Assembly: GCA_945900775.1 (NCBI GenBank)
Contig: CAMDJP010000016.1
Coordinates: forward strand, 1 to 50,610
From: Akkermansia muciniphila
GTDB lineage: Bacteria > Verrucomicrobiota > Verrucomicrobiia > Limisphaerales > SIAT01
Reading direction: 5' to 3'
DNA length: 50,610 bases
The notes below the pieces were generated by a model. That model worked only from the letters and a program-made list of their open reading frames with translations. It did not search any database and was not told where the DNA came from. Every line of letters begins with the position of its first letter. The first letter of the stretch is position 1. The position numbers and the translations under genes were made by a program. This document shows positions 35,710 through 46,687 of the stretch, piece after piece.

Positions 35710-35710
35710 A

Positions 35711-36331
35711 CTACTTGTCGGAAGTCTTCAGCAACTCCTCAGCCGACCACGGAGCAGTGCGGCTCTTATCGGCATCACGAATCTTTTTGACCTCCTCGGG
35801 AGTGACACCGGAGAAGCTGTGGTTCCAGTCCTTGTTGCGGCGGACGTAGGAGATGACCGAGGCGACCTGCTGGTCGGTCATGTTGTCCTTCCACGGAACC
35901 ATCGCGTTGTTGTAATCCAGCCCATTGACCTTGATGGGGCCCTGAATGCCGTGGAGCACGAGACGGATGATGCGGTTCGGCCCCTCGGTGTTCACCCAGT
36001 CCGAGCCGGCGAGCGGTGGGAACTGACCAGCCGAGCCGAGGCCGGAGGCCTGATGGCAGGCGGCGCAGTTTTGGCTGTAGAGCTTGCGGCCTTCGAGGAA
36101 GACAATCCGCTCGGGATCTTTCGGCAGCATATCCTCGAGTTCCTTGGTCGAGGTATAGGGGGCGAAGACCTGGGCGGAGAAATCGCCATCGTTGTCATCG
36201 AGGCGGAGGGCGACGCCGTAGGCGAAGACGGCGAGGGCGACCAGCACCCAGACGGGAAAAGTACCAGCATTGGTCTGCGGCTCGGCCGCATCGGCCGGAA
36301 GCGTGGAAATGTTTGGAGTGTCCGCGTTCAT
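35711..36331 (-). CDS. Membrane-anchored mono-heme cytochrome c (CcoP-like position)
   Basis: 206 residues. One span at about 24-42, then a class I cytochrome c domain with a CAACH heme site (residues 89-93), FPPLAGSDWV, and a distal Met in the NNAMVPWKDNMTDQQ segment. It overlaps the preceding CcoO-like gene by 4 bp (ATGA), so the two are translationally coupled. It is the last gene of the ten-gene respiratory operon and occupies the place of CcoP in a cbb3-type cluster, though it has one heme rather than two. It likely carries electrons at the periplasmic face. A role in a supercomplex with alternative complex III is inferred. Confidence 0.85.
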   Translation of the reverse strand: MNADTPNISTLPADAAEPQTNAGTFPVWVLVALAVFAYGVALRLDDNDGDFSAQVFAPYTSTKELEDMLPKDPERIVFLEGRKLYSQNCAACHQASGLGSAGQFPPLAGSDWVNTEGPNRIIRLVLHGIQGPIKVNGLDYNNAMVPWKDNMTDQQVASVISYVRRNKDWNHSFSGVTPEEVKKIRDADKSRTAPWSAEELLKTSDK

Positions 36332-37008
36332 TTCTTGGCAGGGGAATTAGTGCTGGGAGCCGAGAGCTTGGCCGGCTTCAGCCCGGGCTTGGCCGGCAGC
36401 GGTGCCTCGAAAAGCGGTGCATCGGCGCGCAGGCTGCGCAGGTAGGCGACCAGCGCGAGCGCATCGGGTTTTGGGACCATCTCGTAACCCTCAAGCCGCT
36501 TGGTCTCCTCGGGCGACAGCTTTAGCGCGTTGGGGGAAGGCTTGGCGCCGGCATCGAGGGCGCGCTTCGTGAAAAGGAAACGATAGGATGGCATGCTGGA
36601 TTTTTCGACTATCAGCCGCGGCTTGTAGAGGTGGATGAGATGCCAGTTGTCGTCAAGTTGGCGGGCACCGATGTTGGCGAGGTCCGGACCGATGCGGGAG
36701 GAACCGAGCATCACCGGCGCGTCGAAGAGGTAATCCTGCGCCACGGTGCGGCGCGGACCCCAGCCGCGATTGATGTCCGCCCCCGGACGTACCTGCTGGC
36801 TGTGACAAGCAGCGCAGTTGTTCGCGCGGTAGACCTCCGCACCCTGTTGGGCGAGGCCCGGGCGGGCGCTAGGGTAGATTTCACCGGTCTCCTCAATCTC
36901 CACCGGCTTGAGCGCACCGAGTTGGATCTGCGGCCAGACAACGAGGCCGAACCACGAGGTGGACAGCGCGGCGAAAATGCCGAGCATCAGAAGCGGGGCT
37001 TGATTCAT
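36328..37008 (-). CDS. CcoO-like membrane-bound cytochrome c
   Basis: 226 residues from ATG 37008, preceded by a strong Shine-Dalgarno sequence (GGAGGT, 5-base spacing) inside the end of the preceding gene. One N-terminal span (about 5-25). The CcoO signature is clear: EVYRANNCAACHSQQVRPGA with the heme site at residues 65-69, later RIGPDLANIGARQLDDNWH and KSSMPSYRFLF with the probable Met ligand. In cbb3 oxidases CcoO passes electrons to CcoN. Here the CcoN-like partner has lost most cofactor ligands, so this subunit probably hands electrons elsewhere. It overlaps both neighbours by 4 bp. Confidence 0.88.
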   Translation of the reverse strand: MNQAPLLMLGIFAALSTSWFGLVVWPQIQLGALKPVEIEETGEIYPSARPGLAQQGAEVYRANNCAACHSQQVRPGADINRGWGPRRTVAQDYLFDAPVMLGSSRIGPDLANIGARQLDDNWHLIHLYKPRLIVEKSSMPSYRFLFTKRALDAGAKPSPNALKLSPEETKRLEGYEMVPKPDALALVAYLRSLRADAPLFEAPLPAKPGLKPAKLSAPSTNSPAKK

Positions 37009-38429
37009 CGGGCACCTCCGTTCGATTGCATCGCGCAGGCCAGCGCATTGCACGGGCAGAACTGGCGCACGAGCAACCGCACCAGATTTCCCACCAAGAG
37101 CAGTGAGCCGGCAAGCCAGAGAATTTCGCCAAGCGTGGTAACGCGATAGGCCATCAGTGCGCGGCGCGAAATTTGGCTGAAGTCAATGCTCGGGTCGAGC
37201 AGGCTGATCCCTTGGCGCCAGCCGCCAAAGGCTAGCGGTAACGCGACGAGCAGCACGCCCGCGACGGCAAGTGTGTAGTGCCACTTCACAGGGCTCTCAC
37301 ACGGCCAGTCAGCACCGCTCAGACGCGGAACGATATGATAGATTGCGGCAAACATCGCCATCGCAAACGCGCCGTACAAAGCGAGATGCTTCACTCCCAC
37401 GGTAAAGTATGTGAACTGGGTTTGCGCGCTGAACATCGGGCTCATCACCATCACCAGCGTCGCCAGCAAGTAAGCGAAGAGGCCGAAACCGGCGAAGCGA
37501 AGCACGCGGCACTCGGCGCCGAGCACCGCTCGACCGTCAGCCGTCGCATGGAGGTTCCACGCCACCGCGAACAGCGGAAAGAGCATTAGCACGCTGGCGT
37601 AGTCGCCAATGCGAACCATCCAAAGCGGGAGCGGCGCGCCGTTGTGCAGTCCGGTCCAACCGCCGAGCACGAGCAGCATCCAAAAACCGATCAGCGCGTA
37701 GCTGCGGTTGTAAAGCGGGCGGTTGAGGAGCTTCGGCACGAGATAGAAAATCACAGCCAACGCCGAGCCACCGAGCCAGACTTCGCGCAACACCGCGCTG
37801 GCCCACCAGTTGATAGCCACCTGGGCCACGCCCCGCACTGGGTCAACCAGCAGCAGGCTCTGTACGGTGAGGTAGGCCCACGGCAAGGCGAAGAGCGCGC
37901 CGAGCAGGTACCATTGCGAAACGTAGCCTTCGCGCTCGCGGCGATTCAAATAGGTGCTCAGAGCGCAGAGGGCGATAGCCGTGTAGGCGATGAGGAGCGC
38001 CGGTACTGCGTAAGACGGGAACTCAAAGCCTTCGTAGCCACTGCTGTCGCCGGCAATAATCCCACCGATACCGACCGTCACGGCGAGATTCCAGACGACC
38101 GCGCCGAGCAGTGCCACGCGCGGTTGCACAAGCGGCGTCCCGCCGAGTCGGGCGAGCATCCAGAGCGTGACGCCGAGAATCGCTTGGGCAGCGAACCCGA
38201 ACAGAAAGGCATTGCTAGAGGCGGCGAGGATGCGGCCGTAGGTCAACTCGGCGCTGCCCTCGAGCAGGAGCGGTTGGTGCATCTTGAGCGAGGCAATCAG
38301 GCCGAGCACGGCGGCGGCCACGAGCCAGAGGGCGGCACTGGTGAAGAGGAACAGCACCGGAAGACGGCAGGAGGCGTCAATCTCCGCCGAGGCGGTGGCG
38401 CGGGATTCGGTTTGGGTCGGAAGGCTCAT
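37005..38429 (-). CDS. CcoN-like (cbb3-type subunit I) membrane protein lacking most heme/Cu ligands
   Basis: 474 residues from ATG 38429, about 12 spans. Similarity to CcoN runs through the whole length (for example FYLVPKLLNRPLYNRSYALI, FTYFTVGVKH, AIYHIVPRLSG). Compared by eye with classical CcoN, the low-spin heme His in the LHTNAV motif is Ser71, the CuB His of WWYGHN is Ala212, the CuB pair in GPHH is His262-Asn263, and the helix-X HVH is Val346-Lys-His348. Only two of six ligand histidines remain, and the active-site Tyr region is Gly-rich. Oxygen reduction is therefore unlikely. It may be a scaffold or quinone/cytochrome docking subunit in the alternative complex III assembly. The C-terminus has an odd Cys cluster (FCPCNALAC). 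Confidence 0.82.
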   Translation of the reverse strand: MSLPTQTESRATASAEIDASCRLPVLFLFTSAALWLVAAAVLGLIASLKMHQPLLLEGSAELTYGRILAASSNAFLFGFAAQAILGVTLWMLARLGGTPLVQPRVALLGAVVWNLAVTVGIGGIIAGDSSGYEGFEFPSYAVPALLIAYTAIALCALSTYLNRREREGYVSQWYLLGALFALPWAYLTVQSLLLVDPVRGVAQVAINWWASAVLREVWLGGSALAVIFYLVPKLLNRPLYNRSYALIGFWMLLVLGGWTGLHNGAPLPLWMVRIGDYASVLMLFPLFAVAWNLHATADGRAVLGAECRVLRFAGFGLFAYLLATLVMVMSPMFSAQTQFTYFTVGVKHLALYGAFAMAMFAAIYHIVPRLSGADWPCESPVKWHYTLAVAGVLLVALPLAFGGWRQGISLLDPSIDFSQISRRALMAYRVTTLGEILWLAGSLLLVGNLVRLLVRQFCPCNALACAMQSNGGAR

Positions 38430-38454
38430 CAAACAGTCGGGTTGGTGTTGCGCT

Positions 38455-38826
38455 TCACTCGAAATCAATCTTCGGCGGCGGCGCACTGGCCTTGTCCACG
38501 CGCTGCAGCAAATTGCTGCGCGCGCTGGCCGGGTTCTCCCATTCCTTCACGGTGAGCTTCATTGCCTCGGTGACGGGGAGGCGGACGATTTTGCGCGCGG
38601 GGTCGAGCCGACCGTAGTTGGCGAGGGCCTCGGCGTCGGCGGCATTCAACTCGGCGAGCGCCTTCGCACGTTCCGCGCCTCGGCCCGCGTCGATGGCTGC
38701 AGGACGGGCCGGCAGATAGTGGCTGATCACCCAGCCGATGAGAACGGCAACCAGCACAACGCCGACGATTTCGCGGACGTAGTGGGACTCGGCGACCTCG
38801 GCGGTCTTGTCGGTTCCGGTCTTCAT
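38455..38826 (-). CDS. Small single-span protein of the alternative complex III operon
   Basis: 123 residues. A short charged N-terminus, one span at about 20-38 (IVGVVLVAVLIGWVISHYL), then a soluble Ala/Glu/Arg-rich domain with VRLPVTEAMKLTVKEWEN and a Pro-rich end. No heme site or Cys. Its start codon directly follows the actF stop (TAA then ATG) and it precedes the CcoN-like gene by 25 bp, so it is firmly part of the operon. The IVRLPVTEAMKL phrase recalls a small motif seen next to oxidase genes (a sentence such as IPIDEAMRLT in cytochrome-linked proteins). Family unknown; probably an accessory subunit joining the two halves of the complex. Confidence 0.8.
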   Translation of the reverse strand: MKTGTDKTAEVAESHYVREIVGVVLVAVLIGWVISHYLPARPAAIDAGRGAERAKALAELNAADAEALANYGRLDPARKIVRLPVTEAMKLTVKEWENPASARSNLLQRVDKASAPPPKIDFE

Positions 38827-40035
38827 TTAAGCATGGTCTCCCTGATTCTCGGCGGCGCCGTGCCCGAGCGCTTCCTCGAAGCGCGGGTCCTTCTGCGGAT
38901 AAGGGGCGTGTGCGTGGAAATATTTCAGGAACACGATAGTCAACGTGCCACCGATGAACGCCATCGAGGCGAGGTCGGTCAGCGCGAAGTGGATCCCAGT
39001 CGTATGGAACACCGGCATGATATTGTACTGCATGTCGAGGTAATGCATCAGCCAGACCCAGATGATCATCGGGATCATCAGCTTGAGGTTCAGCTTGGCG
39101 TCGATACGCAGCATCAGCAGGAACGGTCCGAAGAAATGGCCGAACACGGTAATCATGCCGACCGCCCACCACGAACCCTGTTCGCGCAGCACGTACCAGA
39201 AAGTCTCTTCCGGCATCGCCGCGTTCCAAATCAGGAAGTATTGGGAGAAGTGAATATAGGCGTAGAACACCGTGAACGCGAAGAGCAGCACGCCCATGTC
39301 GTGGTACTGCCGCCGGTGCAAGATGGGGATGTACCCGCGGCGCTGCAGCACGATTGCGATGATGTAGACGGTCGCCAGCGTCGTCCAGACGCTGCCGGCG
39401 AAGTAGTACACGCCGTACATCGTGGAGAAGAACTGGTGCTGGAGAGATTTCATCCAGTAAATCGCCGCGAGCGTGAGCGAGAAAGCGAAGATGAAGATGC
39501 CGCCGGCTGCCCATTTGCGCAGTGCGAAGGTGCACTCAGGCGAACCAGTCTCGTCCTGCTTGAGCGACCAACTGCGGAGCTTGTAGCTCAGCAGGGCCCA
39601 AACGCCGAAGAGTACCACGGCCATGATGTAGAACGTCGGTGGGTTGAAGAGCGCGACCTTCACGTGCAGCGCGTGGTCCAGGTTCGGATCGATGGTCATC
39701 CACGGGTAGAGCTTCGGCGCCAGCCAGGCGATTGGGATGAAGAGCAGTCCCAGCACCGGCGTGAGGAAGGCAATATGCTCCAGAAAGCGGCGGATCGGCA
39801 CCGACCAACTCGAGTCGAACAGGTGATGCAGGAGCACCAAGAACATCGAGCCGAGGCAGATGCTCAGGAAGAACATGAAGGCCACCAGATAGGAGTAGCC
39901 GAATTGCTTCAGATCCGAGAACGCACCGACCGTCAGCCCGATGAAGCCGGCCACGGCGAACACGTACGGCAGCTTCTCCCAGCCCGACCCTTCGTGGGCG
40001 GCGGCGGGCGTAGCAGTGGCAGCGGGTGAACTCAT
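38827..40035 (-). CDS. actF: Alternative complex III subunit ActF
   Basis: 402 residues with about ten spans. It resembles the second quinol:cytochrome c oxidoreductase membrane subunit (GSMFLVLLHHLFDSSWSVPIRRFLEH; SQYFLIWNAAMPEETFWYV). Such subunits are distant relatives of ActC/NrfD. It is in the canonical place after actE, 4 bp away, and abuts the small single-span protein gene. In known structures ActF forms part of the membrane core; the quinol site is mainly credited to ActC. Confidence 0.93.
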   Translation of the reverse strand: MSSPAATATPAAAHEGSGWEKLPYVFAVAGFIGLTVGAFSDLKQFGYSYLVAFMFFLSICLGSMFLVLLHHLFDSSWSVPIRRFLEHIAFLTPVLGLLFIPIAWLAPKLYPWMTIDPNLDHALHVKVALFNPPTFYIMAVVLFGVWALLSYKLRSWSLKQDETGSPECTFALRKWAAGGIFIFAFSLTLAAIYWMKSLQHQFFSTMYGVYYFAGSVWTTLATVYIIAIVLQRRGYIPILHRRQYHDMGVLLFAFTVFYAYIHFSQYFLIWNAAMPEETFWYVLREQGSWWAVGMITVFGHFFGPFLLMLRIDAKLNLKLMIPMIIWVWLMHYLDMQYNIMPVFHTTGIHFALTDLASMAFIGGTLTIVFLKYFHAHAPYPQKDPRFEEALGHGAAENQGDHA

Positions 40036-40039
40036 AACC

Positions 40040-40654
40040 TTATTTCAGTTGCGCACGCTCGGCGGCGGAAAGCTCATCCTCAAAGGCCAGCCGACTGCGC
40101 TGGAGAGCACGCAGATAGGCAACAATCGCCCAGCGGTCCTCAATGGTGACATTCGCCTTGTAGCCACCCATCAGGTTGCGACCCTCCGAGATGACGTAGA
40201 ACAACTCGCCGTCCGGCAGCTTCACGATGCGCGAGTCGTGCAAGCTAGCGACGACCGCCATCGCACCGATTTTCTTCGTGATGCCGTTGCCGTCGCCCTG
40301 AGCGCCGTGGCACGGCAAGCAGCTGATCGCGTACCGATCGCGCCCACGAGAGAGAAGTTGCGGAGTGACCTTTAGCGGCAGGTTCTCCACGAAGTTCGTC
40401 ACACCCGACACGCGGCCGGTGTTCTTCGGCGTCGCGGCGAACGGCGTGCCGCGGGCAACCGTTCCATCCACCAAAAGCTGCGAGCTAAGGCCGTTGGGGA
40501 GTAACGCGTTCGGCTCCTGCGGGCGGAGCTTCGGCTGACGATCCATATCCGAGAAAATCTCGAGCGGCGGCTTGCGGGAGATGTCGCCACGGAAGCCGAG
40601 CACGCTCACTACGAGCGCTGAGACAAGGGTCAATCCGAGCACAAAGTAACGCAT
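40040..40654 (-). CDS. actE: Alternative complex III mono-heme cytochrome c ActE
   Basis: 204 residues. A N-terminal signal anchor (YFVLGLTLVSALVVSVLGF) and a cytochrome c domain with CLPCH (residues 112-116), then a MxGYK-type distal loop (GRNLMGGYKANVT). Mid-region FSDMDRQPKLRPQEPN is typical for ActE. A strong ribosome binding site (GGAGGAG, 4 bases before ATG) lies in the end of actD. ActE passes electrons from the multi-heme ActA side to the downstream acceptor. Confidence 0.94.
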   Translation of the reverse strand: MRYFVLGLTLVSALVVSVLGFRGDISRKPPLEIFSDMDRQPKLRPQEPNALLPNGLSSQLLVDGTVARGTPFAATPKNTGRVSGVTNFVENLPLKVTPQLLSRGRDRYAISCLPCHGAQGDGNGITKKIGAMAVVASLHDSRIVKLPDGELFYVISEGRNLMGGYKANVTIEDRWAIVAYLRALQRSRLAFEDELSAAERAQLK

Positions 40655-40655
40655 G

Positions 40656-41185
40656 TTACTCCTCCACCTGCTCGATGTGCTTGCTGCCGGCCGACTCCAG
40701 CAACTTGCGGGTTTCCGTTTCCGAGTACTGGCGATCGGTCGTCTCGATGACGATGTAGAACTTGTCGTGCGTCACCTGCGCGAACCGCTGGTTCTTGAGC
40801 AGCGGATGGTGCAGGCACGGCAGGCGGTTGAGGAAAAGCATGCCGAAGATCGTCGCGAACGAGGCGAACAGAATCGTCAGCTCGTAGCTCACCGGGAAGG
40901 CGAAGAGCGGACTGAAGAGCGGCTTGCCGCCCACCACGATGCGGTAGTCGACGGCGTTCTGGAACCAAATCATTAGCATGCCGCTGGTGTAGCCGGTCAC
41001 GCCACCGATGAAGGTGAACCAGCCGACGTTCGAATTCTTGAGGCCCATCGCCTCGTCCATCCCGTGGACCGGGAACGGCGTGTGCACGTCCCAGTGCTTG
41101 AAGCCGGCCTTGCGCACGGCGCGCGCAGCGGCCATCACATCCGCCGGGGTATCGAACTCGGCGATAATGCCGTAGGACTTGCTCA

Positions 41186-41186
<1 letters not shown>
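40656..41186 (-). CDS. actD: Alternative complex III subunit ActD (DUF3341)
   Basis: 176 residues. The DUF3341 start (YGIIAEFDTPADVMAAARAV, GFKHWDVHTPFPVHGMDEAM) is unmistakable, followed by two spans (about 60-80 and 97-122) and a C-terminal ferredoxin-like half (HDKFYIVIETTD). It shares one base with the actC stop (TGATG), with a GGGAGGG ribosome binding site. ActD contributes two membrane helices and a cytoplasmic domain to the complex and carries no cofactor. Confidence 0.95.
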
Positions 41187-42612
<1,426 letters not shown>

Positions 42613-42613
<1 letters not shown>

Positions 42614-45600
42614 CAGCGCACTCCTTTCTTGGTCTCAGCGCCGTTCTTGCCATTGTCATTCGCCTTGTGCTCACCGAATGGGCTCGCGTTCTTCTCGAAC
42701 TTGGTGCCGGTGTGCTCAGTGAGGCTGAAAGGGTACTCGTGGTAATCAGGCATTGCCGGGTTCGGATTGCGAACCTTGGCGAGGTAGGTAATGCGGGGGC
42801 GGTTGTCGAGGAAGCCAAGCACTGCGTAGTCACGTGGCTGCTGCTTGAGCTGGGAGACACGGCTCTTGGGATCGAGCACGTTGCCGAAAACAATCGCTTC
42901 TGCAGGGCAGGCCTGCTGACAAGCAGTCTGCAGCGCGCCATCGCGCACAGCAACATCGCCGGTCGGGCCGGCCTTCACCTTTTGCGCGATTTTGGCCTGC
43001 TCGATGCGCTGCACGCAGAACGTGCACTTCTCCATCACGCCGCGCATCCGGACGGTCACGTCTGGGTTGCGAGCGAGCTTGAGCAACTCCCACTCGTCGG
43101 ACTGGCGCTTGGCGAACGGTCCGGCGTAGAGATTCTCAATGGGGCGCTTGTTGTAATCGAAGAAGTTGAACCGGCGCACTTTCCACGCGCAGTTGTTCGA
43201 GCAATAACGCGTGCCGATGCAGCGGTTATAGGCCATCAGGTTGAGGCCTTCCTCATCGTGCACAGTGGCGTTGACGGGGCAGACGCTCTCGCACGGAGCA
43301 TTCTCGCAGTGCTGACAGAGCATCGGCTGGTTCACGACCTGCGGCTCGTCAATCCACTCGAACTTCGCTTGGTCCACGTCCGTGCCGGTCGGGTTGCGCT
43401 TGAGACTAGGCAGACCGGTGAAGTAACGGTCGATGCGCATCCAGTGCATCTCGCGACCGCGGGTCACCTGATCCTTGCCGACAATCGGGATATTGTTCTC
43501 GCTCTGACAAGCGATGACGCACGCCGAGCAGCCGACGCACATGTTCAGGTCGATCGACATGCCCCACTGGTGCACATCGCTCTTGAGCGTGGGGTGGGCG
43601 TCGTATGGGTGCTTGTAGATTCCGAGAGGTTGGCCGGTCTTCGGGTCAACCGGGATGTGCTTGGCATGCGCCGGCGAATCCAGGTCCATGTTCTTGGCGA
43701 AATCCGGCTTCTTCTCAAACTGTTTGAGGTTCGCCTCGCGGACGATCGGTCGACCTTCCATCGACCAATGATCCTGTGTGCAGGCGAACGGCGAAACGAA
43801 ACCCGTCTTGGAAAGGGTGGCACCCGCCGCGAAGTGGGGTCCCGCCGTCGCGCGGAGCTTGTAGGCATTGAAACCGACTGAGTCCTGCTTTAGAAACTCC
43901 GAGCCGCGGCTGTTGCTGCCGGCAGGCTTCGAAGGTCGCAACGGGTTGTTTGTCGGTTTGAAATTGGCGATGCGCCCACCCTTCTCGCGGCCGTAGCCGA
44001 GGGCGATGCCGACCGTGAACTCCGCTTGGCCGGGCTGGATCCAGATCGGACCCTTCACGGTCCGCGAGTCGAGCTTGAGCTCGACCACGTCGTTGTTCTC
44101 CACGCCGAGCGCGGCGGCCGTCTTGCGGCTCACCAAGACGGCGTTGTCCCAAGTGATTTTCGTAATCGGATCAGGCAATTCCTGCAGCCAGCCGTTGTTG
44201 GAGAACCGGCCGTCATCAAGGCTGTAGTCGCGCGTGAAAATGACTTCGAGACTTTCGGCTCCGGGCGCCTTGGCTGCGCTGGCAGCGGACGGAATCACCG
44301 CCTCATTCAATGTTACGTCCACCGGGATGGCAGCACTGCCGGCGAGGAAGCCGTCATGCAAGAACTTCTTCCACCGCTCCTCATTGTTGCCGGTGGTAGC
44401 AAGGGCCTTGAACGTCTCGCGCGTAAGATTGTACGGCTTGGTCACGGCGAGACCGGCAAGATGAGCGAGCATTTCAGCCTCAGTCAGCGCGTCGAAGAGT
44501 GGCGCGATGAGCGGCTGCACCGGCACCAGCGTGCCGTCGCTCGTGCGGGCGTCAGCCCAGGTCTCGAGATAATGCGCGACGGGCAGATGCAGGCTGGCAC
44601 CAGCGGCGAAGGTCTCGTCCTCGTAATAGCCGAGGCGGACAACGTTTTTGGCCTTCTTCTGCGCGGCGGCCCAATCGAAATCGGCTGGGGCATTGTAAGC
44701 CGGGTTGCCGCCAAGAATGACAAGCGTCGAGACCTTTCCAGTCTTCAGCGCGTCAGCAAGCGAACCCAAATTGTCTTCCACTGGCGTGGGCGCGGGCAGG
44801 AACTGGATGGTCTTGCCGTTGTTACCGAGTGCGGCGTTGATGGCGTGGGCGAAAAGATGGACGGCGAGCGGCTGGCGATAACCGGCGAGCACAAGCGAGC
44901 TGCCCTTGTGCTGGAGCAGATCTTTCGCGCATTCCTCCGCCCACTTCTTGTCGGTGGGGCTGAAACCGGCAGGTAAAGTGACTTCCTGTCCACGCACCTT
45001 CGCGAGAACCGCGGCGGCCAGCGCTGCAACGTGCGACGCAGAAAGGCGCAAGCGATGATCGGCGTTCGCGCCGGTCTGGCTCATCAGTGCCTCAGCCACG
45101 TAGAGCCGGTTCATCTTGTCGCCCGGCTTGGCGATTTTGCGGCCTTTGGCGAAATTGCGAATTGACCGCTGCACGTCTTCTTCGCTGCCGATGAAATCGC
45201 AGTCGAGCGAGAGAATCACGTCGGCCTTGTCGAGCTGCGGATAGGGGCGCACGTCCTGGCCATATGCGGCACGGGCCGCGGCGCGGTGGATATCGAAGTC
45301 CACGGGTTCATAAACGAACCAGCGAGCCTTCGGGAACTTGTCGGTGACAAGCTGCTGCACACGTGCGCGCGTGGGCGAATTGCTGCGCTCGAGCAGGAAA
45401 CAAAGGCCTTCGCCGCCATTCGCAGTCGCCGCAGCGGAAAGCGCGGATAGCTTCGCGAGCGCTTCCTCACGGGAGATTATTTTGCTCTCGTCGCGGAAAT
45501 GGCGCGCACGATCGGCATCGTAAAGATTGAGGAGCGACGCCTGCGCGAAAACATCCGTACCGCCGTTCGCCTGCGGATGTTCCCTATTGCCTTCCACCTT

Positions 45601-45969
45601 CACAGGGCGGCCCTCGTGGGACTTCACTAGCAACGGCACCGCACCCGCGCGCGTCGGCATCGACGTCGCGTAATACTGCACCACACCGTGTATGTAACCC
45701 TCGGGCTGCTTGGTGAAAGGGACAATCTTCTCGACCGGCCGACGACAGCCGGTGCCGAAGAGGCCGAGACCAGCCAGCGCGAACGGCGCGGCCATGAGCT
45801 TGATGAAATCGCGGCGAGTACTCTCGTCCTGCATCTCACTGGCGCCGGCGGGGAACTCGCGCACAGCCCAGTCCTTGAACTCGGGCGTATCGGAGAGTTG
45901 ATCGAGGCTGCGCCAGTAGACGACGCCGTTATCGGGCTCGGGACAGATGGGGGGAATCGTTTTGCTCAT
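42613..45969 (-). CDS. actB: Alternative complex III iron-sulfur subunit ActB
   Basis: 1118 residues. A variant Tat motif lies some 50 residues in ([19 protein letters not shown], Arg52-Arg53), preceded by the family start [14 protein letters not shown]. The large molybdopterin-oxidoreductase-like part (about 90-750) lacks a visible cofactor-binding Cys/SeCys in place, in line with ActB being Mo-free. The C-terminal ferredoxin-like part (from Cys811) has four Cys clusters: [37 protein letters not shown] and CTFC with CQQACP. Family members carry three [4Fe-4S] and one [3Fe-4S] cluster. It overlaps actA by 4 bp and actC by 1 bp. It works outside the membrane between ActC and ActA. Confidence 0.95.
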
Positions 45970-46616
45970 CGATGACAGGCAGAGCAGTTCTGCGAAGCGT
46001 TGACTTTCCAGTCGTGGACGAACTTGGCGCCATCACGCTGGGCGAAGCCCGGTGGAGCCTTCCAGTCGAGGTTGTACACCTGCTCGGGCGGACGAATCTT
46101 CTCGGCCGGATTGCGATGGCAATCGAGGCAGAAGGACATTGAGAGCGGTTTGTCATGCCGCACCTCGTCCATCTTGTTCACCTGCCCATGGCAATGGACA
46201 CAGGAAACACCTCGGTTCACGTGGACCGAGTGGTTGAAGTACACGTAGTCGGGTGTCTTGTGGATTTGCGTCCACGCAATCGGCACGTTGTTGGAATAGC
46301 TGTTACGGACCAAGGTGAGCTTCGGATCGTCCTTCAGCACTTGATTATGGCAATTCATGCAGGTGCTCGATGCCGGCACGTTCGAGTACCAGGATTTTTC
46401 CACACCGTTGTGGCAGTAGCGGCAGTCAATACCGAGCTGACCCGAGTGAATCGTGTGCGAGAAGGGCACCGGCTGGACCGGCTGGTAGCCCACGTTCGTG
46501 TACTTGTTGGTAAAATAATAGGTTACGCCAGCCACAGAAACGCCAGTCACGAGCACCGCGCCGATGATGAGCCACACCGGCAGCCGATTCGTCCATTTTG
46601 GAAAGATATCAGACAT
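45966..46616 (-). CDS. actA: Alternative complex III pentaheme cytochrome c ActA
   Basis: 216 residues from ATG 46616, matching the usual family start (MSDIFPKWTNRLPVW); an in-frame ATG at 46637 would add seven residues. One span at about 13-34 anchors it. Five heme sites are visible: CRYCH 65-69, CMNCH 86-90, CVHCH 139-143, CLDCH 163-167 and CSACH 211-215. It receives electrons from ActB clusters and passes them to ActE. It is the first gene of the operon; a perfect CRP/FNR-like palindrome lies about 55-70 bp upstream of its start. Confidence 0.95.
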   Translation of the reverse strand: MSDIFPKWTNRLPVWLIIGAVLVTGVSVAGVTYYFTNKYTNVGYQPVQPVPFSHTIHSGQLGIDCRYCHNGVEKSWYSNVPASSTCMNCHNQVLKDDPKLTLVRNSYSNNVPIAWTQIHKTPDYVYFNHSVHVNRGVSCVHCHGQVNKMDEVRHDKPLSMSFCLDCHRNPAEKIRPPEQVYNLDWKAPPGFAQRDGAKFVHDWKVNASQNCSACHR

Positions 46617-46669
46617 TCGAAAAAATAGCGGCCGCATCCTACCGCCCTACGCCACGAGCGCAAGCGGTT

Positions 46670-46687
46670 TTGTGATTTTTTTCACAA
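46670..46687. promoter_or_regulatory. CRP/FNR-family type operator upstream of the respiratory operon
   Basis: TTGTGA and TCACAA form a perfect inverted repeat with a 6-base T-rich spacer. TGTGA-N6-TCACA is the consensus half-site arrangement of CRP-type regulators. It is centred about 62 bp upstream of the actA ATG. No -35/-10 pair was convincing, so activation versus repression cannot be judged. The T-run in the centre makes an accidental match possible. Confidence 0.5.

Noticed and set aside
38284-40029. 581-codon plus-strand open frame
   Set aside because: It is antisense to actF and neighbouring operon genes and gives a Glu/Arg/His-rich product without domains.
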